NCBI GenBank assembly: GCA_016927865.1
Contig: JAFGLU010000118.1
Location: 24,634-88,633, forward strand
Reading direction: 5' to 3'
Source of the DNA: Anaerolineaceae bacterium
Lineage (GTDB): Bacteria > Chloroflexota > Anaerolineae > Anaerolineales > Anaerolineaceae
DNA: 64,000 nucleotides
Part shown: positions 56,684 through 64,000 of the stretch, in pieces
Layout: every line of letters starts with the position of its first letter
How positions within the stretch are numbered: position 1 is the first letter of the stretch
The notes under the pieces: model-generated
Told to the model about the DNA's origin: nothing
What the model saw: only the letters and a program-made list of their open reading frames with translations
Database searches by the model: none
Made by a program: the position numbers and the translations under genes

Positions 56684-57598
56684 TTACATCGTCCAGGGTT
56701 CGGCGTGGATGTCGGTTTCGTCGGACCACTGGCGCTGCAATTGGCTGATTTCGGCGACGATATCGGCGGGCAGCGGCTGGATGTCAGATGCGGCGCGCAG
56801 GAACTCGGCCAGGTTTTTGGGGCGGCTGGTGGAGCCGACGGTAGCGCGTACCTGGGGGAAGCTGTGGGCAAAGCGCACGCAGAACTCGGTCCAACTGGGG
56901 ATGCCGGAACGCTCGAAGATTGGCGCTACCTGCACGGCACGCTTTTGCAGGTAATCCTTCCAGGCGGCGCCGGGTACATCGCGCAGGCGGTGGACGTTGC
57001 CACCGGAGACCGTGCGCATGGCGACGATGGGCTCGTTGCGCGCAACCAGTTCATCCCAAAGGTCGTTGGAGGCGAAGCGCTGCAGCGGGTTGAGGTAGAA
57101 GATATGGCCGTCCACAATACCTTGCGGGTATCCGCCGCGCAGCGCCTTGAGCGGATTGGCAGAAGTCCAGGGGAAGACCTCGACCACGAAGCGCTTGACC
57201 AGCCCTTCGGCCTTGATGCGCTCGAATTCGGCATAGCAGGGCCCGCCGTTGGCGTATTCTTCGGCCAGATCGCCGCCCAGGCACAACTGGCCCAGTTCTA
57301 TGCTCTCCAGGCCCAACGGCTCCAGGTTTTGGCGGATCACGTTGCGCAGCTCGGGGATATTGCTCCAGCCGATTTTGATGATCAGCTTGGGGGTGCGGGC
57401 GCGGTCCTGGTCAAAGGCGGCGCGCAGCACGCTGAGAGCGGTGTTGTAGGTGTGGCTGGTGTGGAACCACACCCCGGCGTCCATGGCGGCGCGGGCCACA
57501 CGCACGCGCTCTTCAAAGGGGATTTTGTCATCGCCCAGTCGGGTGGTGCCATAGACAAAGGGGGACAGGTCGGAGAGTAGATTAGTAGGGTTTACCAT
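56684..57598 (-). CDS. Aldo/keto reductase-like protein
   Basis: NADPH-dependent oxidoreductase fold (TIM barrel), 304 residues. VYGTTRLGDDKIPFEERVRV and AMDAGVWFHTSHTYNTALSV give the barrel start and the aspartate/tyrosine positions; the catalytic lysine is likely in KLIIKIGWSN. The C-terminal NADPH region is FAHSFPQVRATVGSTSRPKN. The expected histidine is not clear, so it may be a divergent member. AGGA lies 8 nt before the ATG. Direct repeat copies flank the gene. Confidence 0.8.
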   Translation of the reverse strand: MVNPTNLLSDLSPFVYGTTRLGDDKIPFEERVRVARAAMDAGVWFHTSHTYNTALSVLRAAFDQDRARTPKLIIKIGWSNIPELRNVIRQNLEPLGLESIELGQLCLGGDLAEEYANGGPCYAEFERIKAEGLVKRFVVEVFPWTSANPLKALRGGYPQGIVDGHIFYLNPLQRFASNDLWDELVARNEPIVAMRTVSGGNVHRLRDVPGAAWKDYLQKRAVQVAPIFERSGIPSWTEFCVRFAHSFPQVRATVGSTSRPKNLAEFLRAASDIQPLPADIVAEISQLQRQWSDETDIHAEPWTM

Positions 57599-57720
57599 TG
57601 AAGTGTCCTTTCAGAAAATGGTTTTTCTTAAGCCATTTTACCGTTTTTGCAGTGGGATTTCCAATGCGAGCAATGTGTGTCAAAAGTTGTCAGGGTTTTC
57701 TGCGGTCGCGCGGGCTTAAG

Positions 57721-57743
57721 CCCTTGCTCAGCTCACGGAAGCC
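57721..57743 (+). repeat. CCCTTGCTCAG repeat, copy 2
   Basis: CCCTTGCTCAGCTCACGGAA then GCC, preceded by GGGCTTAAGCCC. It matches the copy at 56597-56619 at 21 of 23 positions. Confidence 0.6.
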
Positions 57744-57792
57744 AATTCATTTTTGGAGACAACTTTTGGGTGCGCTCAGTCGAGCATCCCTT

Positions 57793-58320
57793 CTATAACT
57801 CATTTAAGAGATTGATAAACCATTGTTTTGCCGCGGCGTGGGCCATCTGTCCGTAATCGAGGGTCTTCCAGTGGAATTTGAGGATGGGGCGGTAATCTGC
57901 GGGGATCTCGGCGCGCTCGATTTCATCCTCAATGGTGTGCATATAGGCCTCAACCATCTCAATTTTTTGGATGATGTCGCGAAGGATGGCCTTGCGCTGT
58001 TCGGTATCCTGAATGAGGCCCAGGAAATAGACCTTGGAAAGGGCCGTCACTTCCAGCTTGTTCACGGGGGTTTCGGCCAGCATCCAGTCGAAAAAGGCCT
58101 CCTTACCGCGCGGGGTGATGGAGTAGACCTTCTTGTTGCGCCCGCGATCCACCCTCTCTTCAAAAACAACCAACTCTTTGGCCAGGAGGTTTTTGATTGC
58201 AATTTGCAGGCTGCCGTAGCTGGCGCTGTAAAACATGGAGATGCCCTGTTTGAAGACCTGGTTGATCTCGTAGAGGGTCAAGTTTTGAATGAGTAGCAGT
58301 CCCAAAACAACGAATTCCAT
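57793..58320 (-). CDS. PadR-family transcriptional regulator
   Basis: Winged-helix repressor of 175 residues. The PadR N-terminus is EFVVLGLLLIQNLTLYEINQ with the recognition region SASYGSLQIAIKNLLAKELV and wing YSITPRGKEAFFDWM; the C-terminal helices form the dimerisation domain (PadR_C, Vir_act_alpha-like). AGGA lies 8 nt before the ATG. It is divergent from a serine hydrolase gene, with a 38-bp near-perfect palindrome between them that should be its operator. Confidence 0.9.
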   Translation of the reverse strand: MEFVVLGLLLIQNLTLYEINQVFKQGISMFYSASYGSLQIAIKNLLAKELVVFEERVDRGRNKKVYSITPRGKEAFFDWMLAETPVNKLEVTALSKVYFLGLIQDTEQRKAILRDIIQKIEMVEAYMHTIEDEIERAEIPADYRPILKFHWKTLDYGQMAHAAAKQWFINLLNEL

Positions 58321-58339
58321 AAGAGTGTCCTTTCGGATC

Positions 58340-58395
58340 TTGACAAGTATCGCGGTTTATATTACTATTAGATATATAACTAAGAGTAATATAAT
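58340..58395. promoter_or_regulatory. Promoter and 38-bp palindromic operator, PadR/hydrolase
   Basis: TTGACA (58340-58345), 17-nt spacer, TACTAT (58363-58368) make a rightward promoter; TATAAT occurs again at 58390-58395. TTATATTACTATTAGATATA (from 58357) is the left half of a palindrome to 58394, 17 of 19 pairs matched, which covers the -10 boxes. Binding there would block the hydrolase promoter. Confidence 0.8.
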
Positions 58396-58424
58396 TCTAT
58401 CATGGATTGGCAAGGAGAAACGCA

Positions 58425-59501
58425 ATGAATCGACAGCAAGTTGAAAGCCATTTTGACCGAACTTTTCAAAAACTGCAAGCCAAAAGCAGCCCCAAGCCCA
58501 CCCAAATCCGGGTGGCTTCTGAACGCCTGGGTCTGGACTATACCTTCCCGGGGGGATCGGGGGAGCGGCCTTTTCATCTGGCCAGCATTGGCAAGATGTT
58601 CACGGCGGTGCTGGTGCAAAGGCTGGCTGAGCGGGGAGCGTTCACTATTCAGGACCCACTGGTAAAGTTCTTTGCCCCGGCAGAGTTGGAGCGGCTGTTT
58701 GTCTTCAAGGGTGTCGATTACGCGCCGCAGGTGACGATTGAACACTTGCTGGGGCACACTTCGGGGATCGCCGATTACTTTGAGGGCAAGACCAAGGATG
58801 GGAGGACGCTGATCAAGGACGTGCTGGAGAATACCGATACGCACTGGACCCCTCAGGCACTGGTGGCGTTCACCCGGCAAAATCAACAAGCCGTGGGCGT
58901 GCCGGGAAAAGTAGACAACTATTCCGACACTGGGTACATCTTGTTGGGGCAGCTCGTCGAGAAGATCAGCGGGAAAAGTTTTGACCAAAACCTGGCCGAT
59001 GAGATCTTCCTGCCTTTGGACATGCGCGATTCGTACCTGATGTTTTACTCGGAACCGGCCAACCCTAAGCAGCCGATCCAACCGATTTATTTCGGCAAGC
59101 AGGAAGTGAGCGGGTATGAGAGCCTGAGCTGCGACTGGGCGGGCGGGGGGATTGTGTCGACGACGGATGATCTGCTCAAGTTCAGCCGGGCGCTGCGCGA
59201 GGGGCGGTTGATTCGGCCGGAGACGCTGGCGAGGATGGATGTGTGCCCACACAAGTTCCAGCCGGGGATTTATTATGGCCTGGGCATGATGGAGATTCGC
59301 TTCAAGGACTTCTTCTTTCTGTTGGGCGGATTGCCAAAAGTGAAAGGGCATATTGGGATCCTTTCGACGCATCTGTTTTATGATCCGACTACGGAAACGC
59401 ATATCGTTATGAATTTTGGGGACACGGCGCGGATGGTGGAAAGCTTTAAGGCTTTAATCGAGATTGTGAGTGTGCTTTCGAAGCTGAAGGGGCCTGCTTG
59501 A
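58425..59501 (+). CDS. Serine hydrolase, beta-lactamase class C/EstB-like
   Basis: Penicillin-binding-protein-like serine hydrolase, 358 residues. The SxxK motif is in HLASIGKMFTAVLVQRL near residue 55, the YxN-like motif is YSDTGYILLGQLV near 165, and the third motif region is VKGHIGIL. No signal peptide is present, so the substrate is an intracellular ester or peptide. The ATG at 58425 is preferred to the TTG at 58407 because AAGGAG lies between them. It is divergent from the PadR regulator and probably repressed by it. Confidence 0.85.
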   Translation: MNRQQVESHFDRTFQKLQAKSSPKPTQIRVASERLGLDYTFPGGSGERPFHLASIGKMFTAVLVQRLAERGAFTIQDPLVKFFAPAELERLFVFKGVDYAPQVTIEHLLGHTSGIADYFEGKTKDGRTLIKDVLENTDTHWTPQALVAFTRQNQQAVGVPGKVDNYSDTGYILLGQLVEKISGKSFDQNLADEIFLPLDMRDSYLMFYSEPANPKQPIQPIYFGKQEVSGYESLSCDWAGGGIVSTTDDLLKFSRALREGRLIRPETLARMDVCPHKFQPGIYYGLGMMEIRFKDFFFLLGGLPKVKGHIGILSTHLFYDPTTETHIVMNFGDTARMVESFKALIEIVSVLSKLKGPA

Positions 59502-59531
59502 GGTATGCTTGGCCCCTTGAAGGTTAAATGA

Positions 59532-59771
59532 AGTGTACACTATGATGGTGGCGGAGGGAAATTTTCGGGCACAGGTCAACCTGGGCCTGAGGGCGTGCAG
59601 ACAGCGTTGGGCATGGGCCTGGGAAACAACGCCCGCCAGGCGATTGATGCGGCCATGCCGTATCCCGAGGGGCGCTGGCTGTTCATCGCCGTGGATTCGC
59701 CCGGCGATTTGGAGGACGTCAAAAAGCTTTTGGCGCTGCGTGTGAAGGAAAAACGCCTGGTGAAGGTTTGA
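59532..59771 (+). pseudogene. C-terminal gene fragment, DUF3788-like
   Basis: The frame ending at the TGA of 59769-59771 reads MGLGNNARQAIDAAMPYPEG then RWLFIAVDSPGDLEDVKKLL and ends KEKRLVKV. It resembles the C-terminal part of DUF3788-type proteins. The frame is closed by a TGA at 59529, has no good start (GTG 59595, ATG 59613) and is too short for the ORF track, so it looks like a remnant whose N-terminus is lost. The family assignment is from memory. Confidence 0.45.
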
Positions 59772-59819
59772 GCGCGGGCCGACGCGTTTTGACAACTGAG
59801 ATGTGTGGGGGCGTTTAAA

Positions 59820-59849
59820 TTGGATAATTAAGATGATATATAGTAAAAT
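59820..59849 (+). promoter_or_regulatory. Promoter of the ThDP decarboxylase gene
   Basis: TTGGAT (59820-59825), 18-nt spacer, TAAAAT (59844-59849), in an AT-rich stretch about 88 nt before the ATG. Confidence 0.5.
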
Positions 59850-59936
59850 TTTGCTGCGAGTAAATATAAATCAAGGCACAATCACAGCGCGCGCCGCGGC
59901 CCGTGCCCCCCGTTGGCGGATAAAAAGAGGAAAAAC

Positions 59937-61574
59937 ATGCCTTCGACCCTCAGCGTGAGTGAATATTTGATTGAGTGCTTGCAGGAAATGGGCGTGCGCC
60001 ACGTGTTTGGCGTGCCGGGGGATTATGTGCTGAGCTTTTTCAAGAAGCTCTCCGAAAGCCCGCTGCAGGTGGTGAACACCTGCGATGAACAGGGGGCGGG
60101 TTTTGCCGCAGACGCCTATGCCCGCCTGAACGGGCTGGGCGTGGCATGCGTGACCTACGGGGTGGGTGGTTTGAAGGTGGCAAACACCACCGGCGGGGCC
60201 TTTGCTGAGATGGTGCCGGTTTTGGTCATCAGTGGTGCTCCTGGCAGGCAAGAGCGGTTGAACAATCCGCTGCTTCACCACCGCTCCAATCAATTTGACA
60301 CCCAGAAGAAGATCTTCGAACAAATCACGGTCGCATCCGCCGAGTTGAATGATCCAGCCACGGCAATGGCGGAAATCGACCGTGTTCTGGATGCGATTAT
60401 GCGCTTTAAGCGACCAGGATACCTGGAACTGCCGCGCGATATGGTGAATACGCCGGTCGAGCTTCAGCCCAGACCGGCCGCACTGGCGCAGCGCAGCGCT
60501 CCAGAGGCGCTGGCCGAGGCGCTGTGCGAGGCAACAGAGAAAATCGCCGCGGCCGAATGCCCGGTGATTATGGTTGGTGAGGAGGTTCACCGTTTTGGGC
60601 TGCAAGACCTGGTCTTGCGCCTGGCTGAGAAGACTCGTATCCCCATGGCGGTTTCCATCCTGGGAAAATCGGCTGTTCCAGAGACGCACCCGTTGTACAT
60701 GGGGGTGTATGCAGGCGGGTTGGGGGACGCCTCGGTGCGCGAATACTTTGAAAACAGTGACTGCCAGATTCTGCTGGGGGTGCTGATGACCGACATGAAC
60801 ATGGGAGTCTACAGCGCCCAATTGGAACAGCGCAAGATCATTTCCGTCTCTAGCGAACAGATTGAGATTGAGCATCACTTCTATGACCAGGTGACCGCCC
60901 AGGATTTTCTGGATGGGCTTGCCAACGGGATTCTGTCCAAGCACATCTATCCCTGGGTGAAGCCACCACTATTTTCTACCGAGCTGGACCAGACCCCGCC
61001 TGACCAGAAAATCACCGTGCAGCGCCTGTTCCAGCACATCAACGCTTTTCTGAACTGCGATATGGTGGTGATTTCGGATGTGGGTGATGCGCTCTTTGGG
61101 GCGATCGACCTGGTGACCTGCCGTTCGGCCCAGTTTCTCTCTCCTGCCTATTACACTTCGCTGGGATTTGCAGTCCCAGCCTGCATCGGCGCGCAGATCA
61201 ATCATCCCGGCTTGCGCCCGCTGGTGCTGGTGGGTGATGGCGCCTTCCAAATGACCGGATTAGAGCTTTCGACCGTGGCACGCTATCATCTGAACCCGAT
61301 TGTGGTGGTTTTGAATAACGGCGGATACGGTACTGAGCGCCCCATGATCGACGGCCCGTTCAACGATGTGCTGAATTGGAATTATTCCCGTTTGCCGGAG
61401 TTGTTGGGCGCGGGCAAAGGGTTCCGCGTGGAGACGGAGCAGGAGCTGGTCGAGGCGTTGGAAGCGGCACGCGAGAACACGGATTCGTATTCGATCCTGG
61501 ACGTCCGGCTTGCTCAGAACGATATATCGCCGGCACTGCAGCGCCTGACCTCGTCGCTGGGGCAGAGGGCGTAG
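59937..61574 (+). CDS. ThDP-dependent 2-oxo-acid decarboxylase (PDC/IPDC-like)
   Basis: Decarboxylates a 2-oxo acid such as pyruvate, indolepyruvate or phenylpyruvate to the aldehyde. It has 545 residues. VFGVPGDYVLSFFKKL and the catalytic glutamate in NTCDEQGAGFAADAYAR are at the N-terminus; LLHHRSNQF gives the twin-histidine motif of the PDC group; the ThDP/Mg motif is GDGAFQMTGLELSTVARYHL to NNGGYGTE. The ATG at 59937 has AGAGG upstream and is preferred to the TTG at 59913. It is followed 20 nt later by a hairpin repeat that serves as terminator. Confidence 0.88.
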   Translation: MPSTLSVSEYLIECLQEMGVRHVFGVPGDYVLSFFKKLSESPLQVVNTCDEQGAGFAADAYARLNGLGVACVTYGVGGLKVANTTGGAFAEMVPVLVISGAPGRQERLNNPLLHHRSNQFDTQKKIFEQITVASAELNDPATAMAEIDRVLDAIMRFKRPGYLELPRDMVNTPVELQPRPAALAQRSAPEALAEALCEATEKIAAAECPVIMVGEEVHRFGLQDLVLRLAEKTRIPMAVSILGKSAVPETHPLYMGVYAGGLGDASVREYFENSDCQILLGVLMTDMNMGVYSAQLEQRKIISVSSEQIEIEHHFYDQVTAQDFLDGLANGILSKHIYPWVKPPLFSTELDQTPPDQKITVQRLFQHINAFLNCDMVVISDVGDALFGAIDLVTCRSAQFLSPAYYTSLGFAVPACIGAQINHPGLRPLVLVGDGAFQMTGLELSTVARYHLNPIVVVLNNGGYGTERPMIDGPFNDVLNWNYSRLPELLGAGKGFRVETEQELVEALEAARENTDSYSILDVRLAQNDISPALQRLTSSLGQRA

Positions 61575-61593
61575 ACGGGAAGGGAAGCGATTT

Positions 61594-61648
61594 GAATGAA
61601 TCACTACGTGTCCCTCACAATCTTTGTGGGGGACACGTGTTTTTTAGT
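61594..61648 (+). repeat. 55-bp hairpin repeat, left copy
   Basis: ACGTGTCCCTCACAA-TCT-TTGTGGGGGACACGT with one G-T pair forms a 15-bp stem followed by GTTTTTT, so it can act as an intrinsic terminator for the ThDP decarboxylase gene. It matches 63864-63918 at 53 of 55 positions. Confidence 0.9.
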
Positions 61649-61682
61649 CACCTCGGTTATTTCAGCCATTTCCATTATCATT

Positions 61683-62933
61683 TTACCTAGTTCTTGACAT
61701 GATCTTTTTCAAAAAGCCAATCAATCCGAGGTGTTTTAAAGCAATCATCCCTCTAGTCAATAAATTTGCTAGTCTTTTGAATAAAAGCTTACTTTTTCCA
61801 ATTTGCTTTTCGGCAATTTTGGAATTTTCAGCTATCGTATTTCCCGCTGAGAAGCCTATTGCGCCGAAACTAGGTTCAACAATATCAAGGGAATATATAT
61901 ATCTTCTGTTTTGCTCGATCTCTTTACCGCGCTTGTTAAAAGGTGTTATTGAAGTAATATATTCATCTATCGCGCCATTTTTTAGTCTTCCTTCACCTTT
62001 TGCCCACAGCAATACATTATTTGTAGTCGTTAAATTCTCATAGGCGGGAAATCTTTTCTGTAAATCAGGGCTTTGCAGCCATTCTTCAATTATTAGCCTA
62101 GGAATTACTGTGGCGTTGGGCGTCGTTTGTTTAATCCCTGAAAAATACGTGCCAGCCGATAAATTGAGCGCTTGTTCTTCAGTAAAATAGATATCGAATT
62201 GTGAAAGATTTTCCTTCAATAGATTTTGGATTTTCTCTACGATAATATTTCCATGCAAGTACTGCTTAGCTTGAGAATGGTGCAAATAAGATCTTAAGAC
62301 CATATCTAAAGCAAATGAGGGCATTTGATATGGGGCGATTCCTTTGCAAAGAGGTTTGAAGTCGGCAAACACGCTCTCCATTCCTTGTAGTGTCGCGTTA
62401 AAATAGTGGTGAGGGTAACCGTGGTAGGCATAGATAAAATTACACTCGTGATAAATATATCCCCCATTTTTTAACGTCTCAAAAATCGAACGGGCGGCCA
62501 AGAACGGGTTTTTAAGGTGTTCAAAAACAGCTAAAGAAAAAATATAGTCAAATGTTTCTGGTAAGAAGGGCAGATAGTGCGCATCTCCAACGACATCAAC
62601 GAAAGGACTTAGTCCTACATCCATACGGATAATACACGGATCATCAACCCCCATATTTCCGGAACCAATATCCAATACAATCTGATCATCAAGTAAAGAT
62701 TGGAGAATAACCCGATGAACCCAAGGGTCATACGACTGTCGTACAAGGAGTCCACTTTCATGCTGAATGGAGGGAACAATTCCATCTGGGAATAGAACAG
62801 GTACTCCATTAATAATTGGATAAGTTGTCTTGCAAGTTTTGCAAATTAATTGTTCGGTTCCAACTTTTTGAACCGAAGTTTTACACGTAGGGCATGCTAA
62901 TATCTCATACAAATCGATTGGATTTTTCATCAT
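61683..62933 (-). CDS. SAM-dependent methyltransferase with N-terminal zinc ribbon
   Basis: 416 residues. The N-terminus has a Trm112-like zinc module (LACPTCKTSVQKV and LICKTCKTTYPIINGVPVLF), then a class I methyltransferase domain: IVLDIGSGNMGVDDP (motif I), VVGDAHYLPFLPETFDYIFS and VFEHLKNPFLAARSIFETLK. The C-terminal 200 residues are unassigned and end in a basic hydrophobic stretch. This layout is common in glycan or natural-product clusters. The ATG pair at 62933/62930 follows AGAGGTG; the track start at 63158 is in the remnant upstream. The gene is clearly more AT-rich than the rest of the window, suggesting transfer. Confidence 0.8.
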   Translation of the reverse strand: MMKNPIDLYEILACPTCKTSVQKVGTEQLICKTCKTTYPIINGVPVLFPDGIVPSIQHESGLLVRQSYDPWVHRVILQSLLDDQIVLDIGSGNMGVDDPCIIRMDVGLSPFVDVVGDAHYLPFLPETFDYIFSLAVFEHLKNPFLAARSIFETLKNGGYIYHECNFIYAYHGYPHHYFNATLQGMESVFADFKPLCKGIAPYQMPSFALDMVLRSYLHHSQAKQYLHGNIIVEKIQNLLKENLSQFDIYFTEEQALNLSAGTYFSGIKQTTPNATVIPRLIIEEWLQSPDLQKRFPAYENLTTTNNVLLWAKGEGRLKNGAIDEYITSITPFNKRGKEIEQNRRYIYSLDIVEPSFGAIGFSAGNTIAENSKIAEKQIGKSKLLFKRLANLLTRGMIALKHLGLIGFLKKIMSRTR

Positions 62934-63139
62934 ATCATTCACCTCTTTTCTTAAAGGAAAGATGTTATTGCTGAACATCGGTGCGAAAGGAATATGGAAA
63001 TATACAAAGTCCCCCAAAGTATATTTCCACAGTATATATTTCCAAGTGATCGACAACCAACACTTCCAGGCAAATCCACAGTTACCCGAGGAATAGCTAT
63101 CATTATAGCTAAAAATTTTGCAAGAATTGATCTCAACCA
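62934..63139. other. AT-rich gap upstream of the methyltransferase gene
   Basis: No gene is seen. GTATATTTCC occurs twice (about 63016 and 63031). The junction with the truncated glycosidase remnant lies near 63140, where readable homology stops. Confidence 0.35.
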
Positions 63140-63525
63140 CCCCGGCCCCACGCCGCAAATCCCGCCATGCATCTTGTCTCCCCAGGTGGACAGTAGCCCG
63201 ATACGGAGGCTCTTTTGCGCGACCAGACGGATGACGATGTCTACGCGCCTGAAGTCAAATGCGTTGGGAAGGGTTGGGGCGTCGCTGCATAGCATGATGT
63301 GCTTGCTGGCATTCGACATGCGCAGCCCAGCCAATTCGGCCAGGACCACTGCTTGGATGAAACTGAACTCTTGAGTACGACACACATCCAGGTGGTTTTA
63401 GCCTCTGCCAGGTTCATGCGGTGGAGCAGCTTCCAGGCGGTATCGCCCTGCCGGAAAAACGGTCTGACCGTCTCGGTTATGAGGATGCGGCGGTTCTCGG
63501 AAACTTGAATTCTGGGAAGGGTCAT
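63140..63525 (-). pseudogene. Frameshifted, truncated GH140/DUF4038-like glycosidase
   Basis: Leftward from the ATG at 63525 the frame reads [20 protein letters not shown] then [20 protein letters not shown]. The homology then shifts to another frame (track ORF 62951-63385) as [20 protein letters not shown], later [20 protein letters not shown] and STWGDKMHGGICGVGPG. Together these match the N-terminus of DUF4038/apiosidase-like (GH140) hydrolases, with a frameshift near 63385 and loss of everything after about 63140. It is not functional. Confidence 0.75.
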
Positions 63526-63863
63526 GGCGGTTCTCTTTTCCAGGTGCGGGAGATTGGATTAATTATAGCTGGGAATGGGTTTATAGCAGTCCAAGCAGTG
63601 TTTGTCCGAGAGTTAGTATCTGCCTTGACGAGGTGGATGCAAGTTTTATTGGCGGAGAGGGCCGCTTGCGCCCTCGGAGTGAATGATTCATAAAAGCAAA
63701 AAGCTGACTGCCATAAGCAATCAGCTTTACTGCGGAGAGGGTGGGCGTGACTCACCAACTTACCACTTAATCTATCTCCCATCTATATTCACGAAACAAG
63801 AATGCATGGCGATTATCAAGCGAACATTGGATAGCGGAGACATATCGCTTGATCGTTAGAAAA
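63526..63863. other. Gene-free region with a hairpin
   Basis: No convincing gene. AAAGCTGA (63700-63707) and TCAGCTTT (63721-63728) form a terminator-like hairpin. Track ORFs here show no family features. Confidence 0.4.
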
Positions 63864-63918
63864 GAATGAATCGCAACGTGTCCCTCACAATCTTTGTGGG
63901 GGACACGTGTTTTTTAGT
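63864..63918 (+). repeat. 55-bp hairpin repeat, right copy
   Basis: Same orientation and 53 of 55 positions identical to 61594-61648, including the 15-bp stem and GTTTTTT. No gene precedes it closely, so here it is not an ordinary gene terminator. The last 80 bases of the window hold nothing recognisable. Confidence 0.9.
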
Positions 63919-64000
63919 AGCCGTGTAAAAATAACTTCCGGTTTTTGATGATGAAGGAAAAGGCGAGTAGAATAAAAAAAGCCAATCTTCTAATTTACTA

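Noticed and set aside
63421-63693. 90-residue plus-strand ORF at the right end
   Set aside because: Antisense to the frameshifted glycosidase remnant and without motifs of its own.
1-64000. tRNA or rRNA genes
   Set aside because: No T-loop-like sequence with a matching acceptor stem and no rRNA sequence was seen by eye; a tRNAscan run would be decisive.

Overview
The window looks like a chromosomal segment from a GC-rich bacterium of the Chloroflexota, most likely class Anaerolineae. This is an inference from style rather than from a marker gene: a lipoprotein with a Thr/Pro/Val-rich linker after the lipobox, a secreted phosphoesterase ending in a YLPFIRR-type tail, large BTAD-AAA-TPR regulators, zinc-ribbon/membrane proteins, and many genes whose -10 box sits only 6-9 nt before the start codon. 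No rRNA, tRNA, CRISPR array, transposase or phage gene was seen.

Layout. 1-4.1 kb: an ABC-2 exporter (permease cut by the left edge, ATPase) divergent from a DesK/NarL-type two-component system. 4.1-9.3 kb: mannonate dehydratase, a solute-binding-protein fold without signal peptide, a secreted phosphoesterase, a duplicated membrane protein and a zinc-ribbon protein. 9.3-12.7 kb: a structured leader, mutS2 and a cluster of inverted repeats. 12.7-19.4 kb: one leftward operon nadK, B-box membrane protein, recN, large SARP-like regulator. 19.5-25.3 kb: MFS exporter, GH5 and GH2 glycosidases, WYL regulator. 25.4-31.6 kb: alpha/beta hydrolase, GNAT, zinc protein, two SDR genes with a TetR gene around a divergent consensus promoter pair, MFS. 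31.6-39 kb: nfeD-slipin pair, GNAT, a candidate small RNA, SWIM protein, a GbsR-ABC-2 operon, a DinB-like protein and a CrtI-like oxidoreductase. 39.3-46.6 kb: a Yip1 protein, a MacB-like ABC system with a secreted adhesion-like partner, an Lgt-like protein and a split glutamine-dependent NAD synthetase. 46.6-52.3 kb: membrane protein, ABC-F ATPase, SGNH hydrolase, MBL hydrolase. 52.5-56.5 kb: a phnDCE-type transporter whose permease is more than twice the usual size. 56.6-61.6 kb: aldo/keto reductase, PadR regulator with divergent serine hydrolase, a gene fragment and a ThDP decarboxylase. 61.6-64 kb: an AT-rich methyltransferase gene and a frameshifted glycosidase remnant, bracketed by a 55-bp direct repeat.

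How the genes fit together. NAD metabolism appears twice (nadK and a split nadE). Plant-type glycan breakdown is suggested by uxuA, the GH2 beta-mannosidase, GH5 and the apiosidase-like remnant. DNA maintenance is represented by mutS2 and recN. Several small regulator-target units carry visible operators (TetR, WYL, PadR, GbsR).

The most striking unexplained structure is a family of roughly 110-bp palindromic elements. Nine full copies and several remnants lie between genes. Each has a 23-27 bp perfect or near-perfect inner stem closed by a 3-6 nt loop, most have weaker outer arms ending in GTAACTACTCAG/CTGAGTAGTTAC, and the arms differ between copies by paired changes. A second, related family occurs near 24-26.5 kb in full, half and core-less states. 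One copy supplies the C-terminus of the WYL regulator and another lies in a 5' untranslated region.
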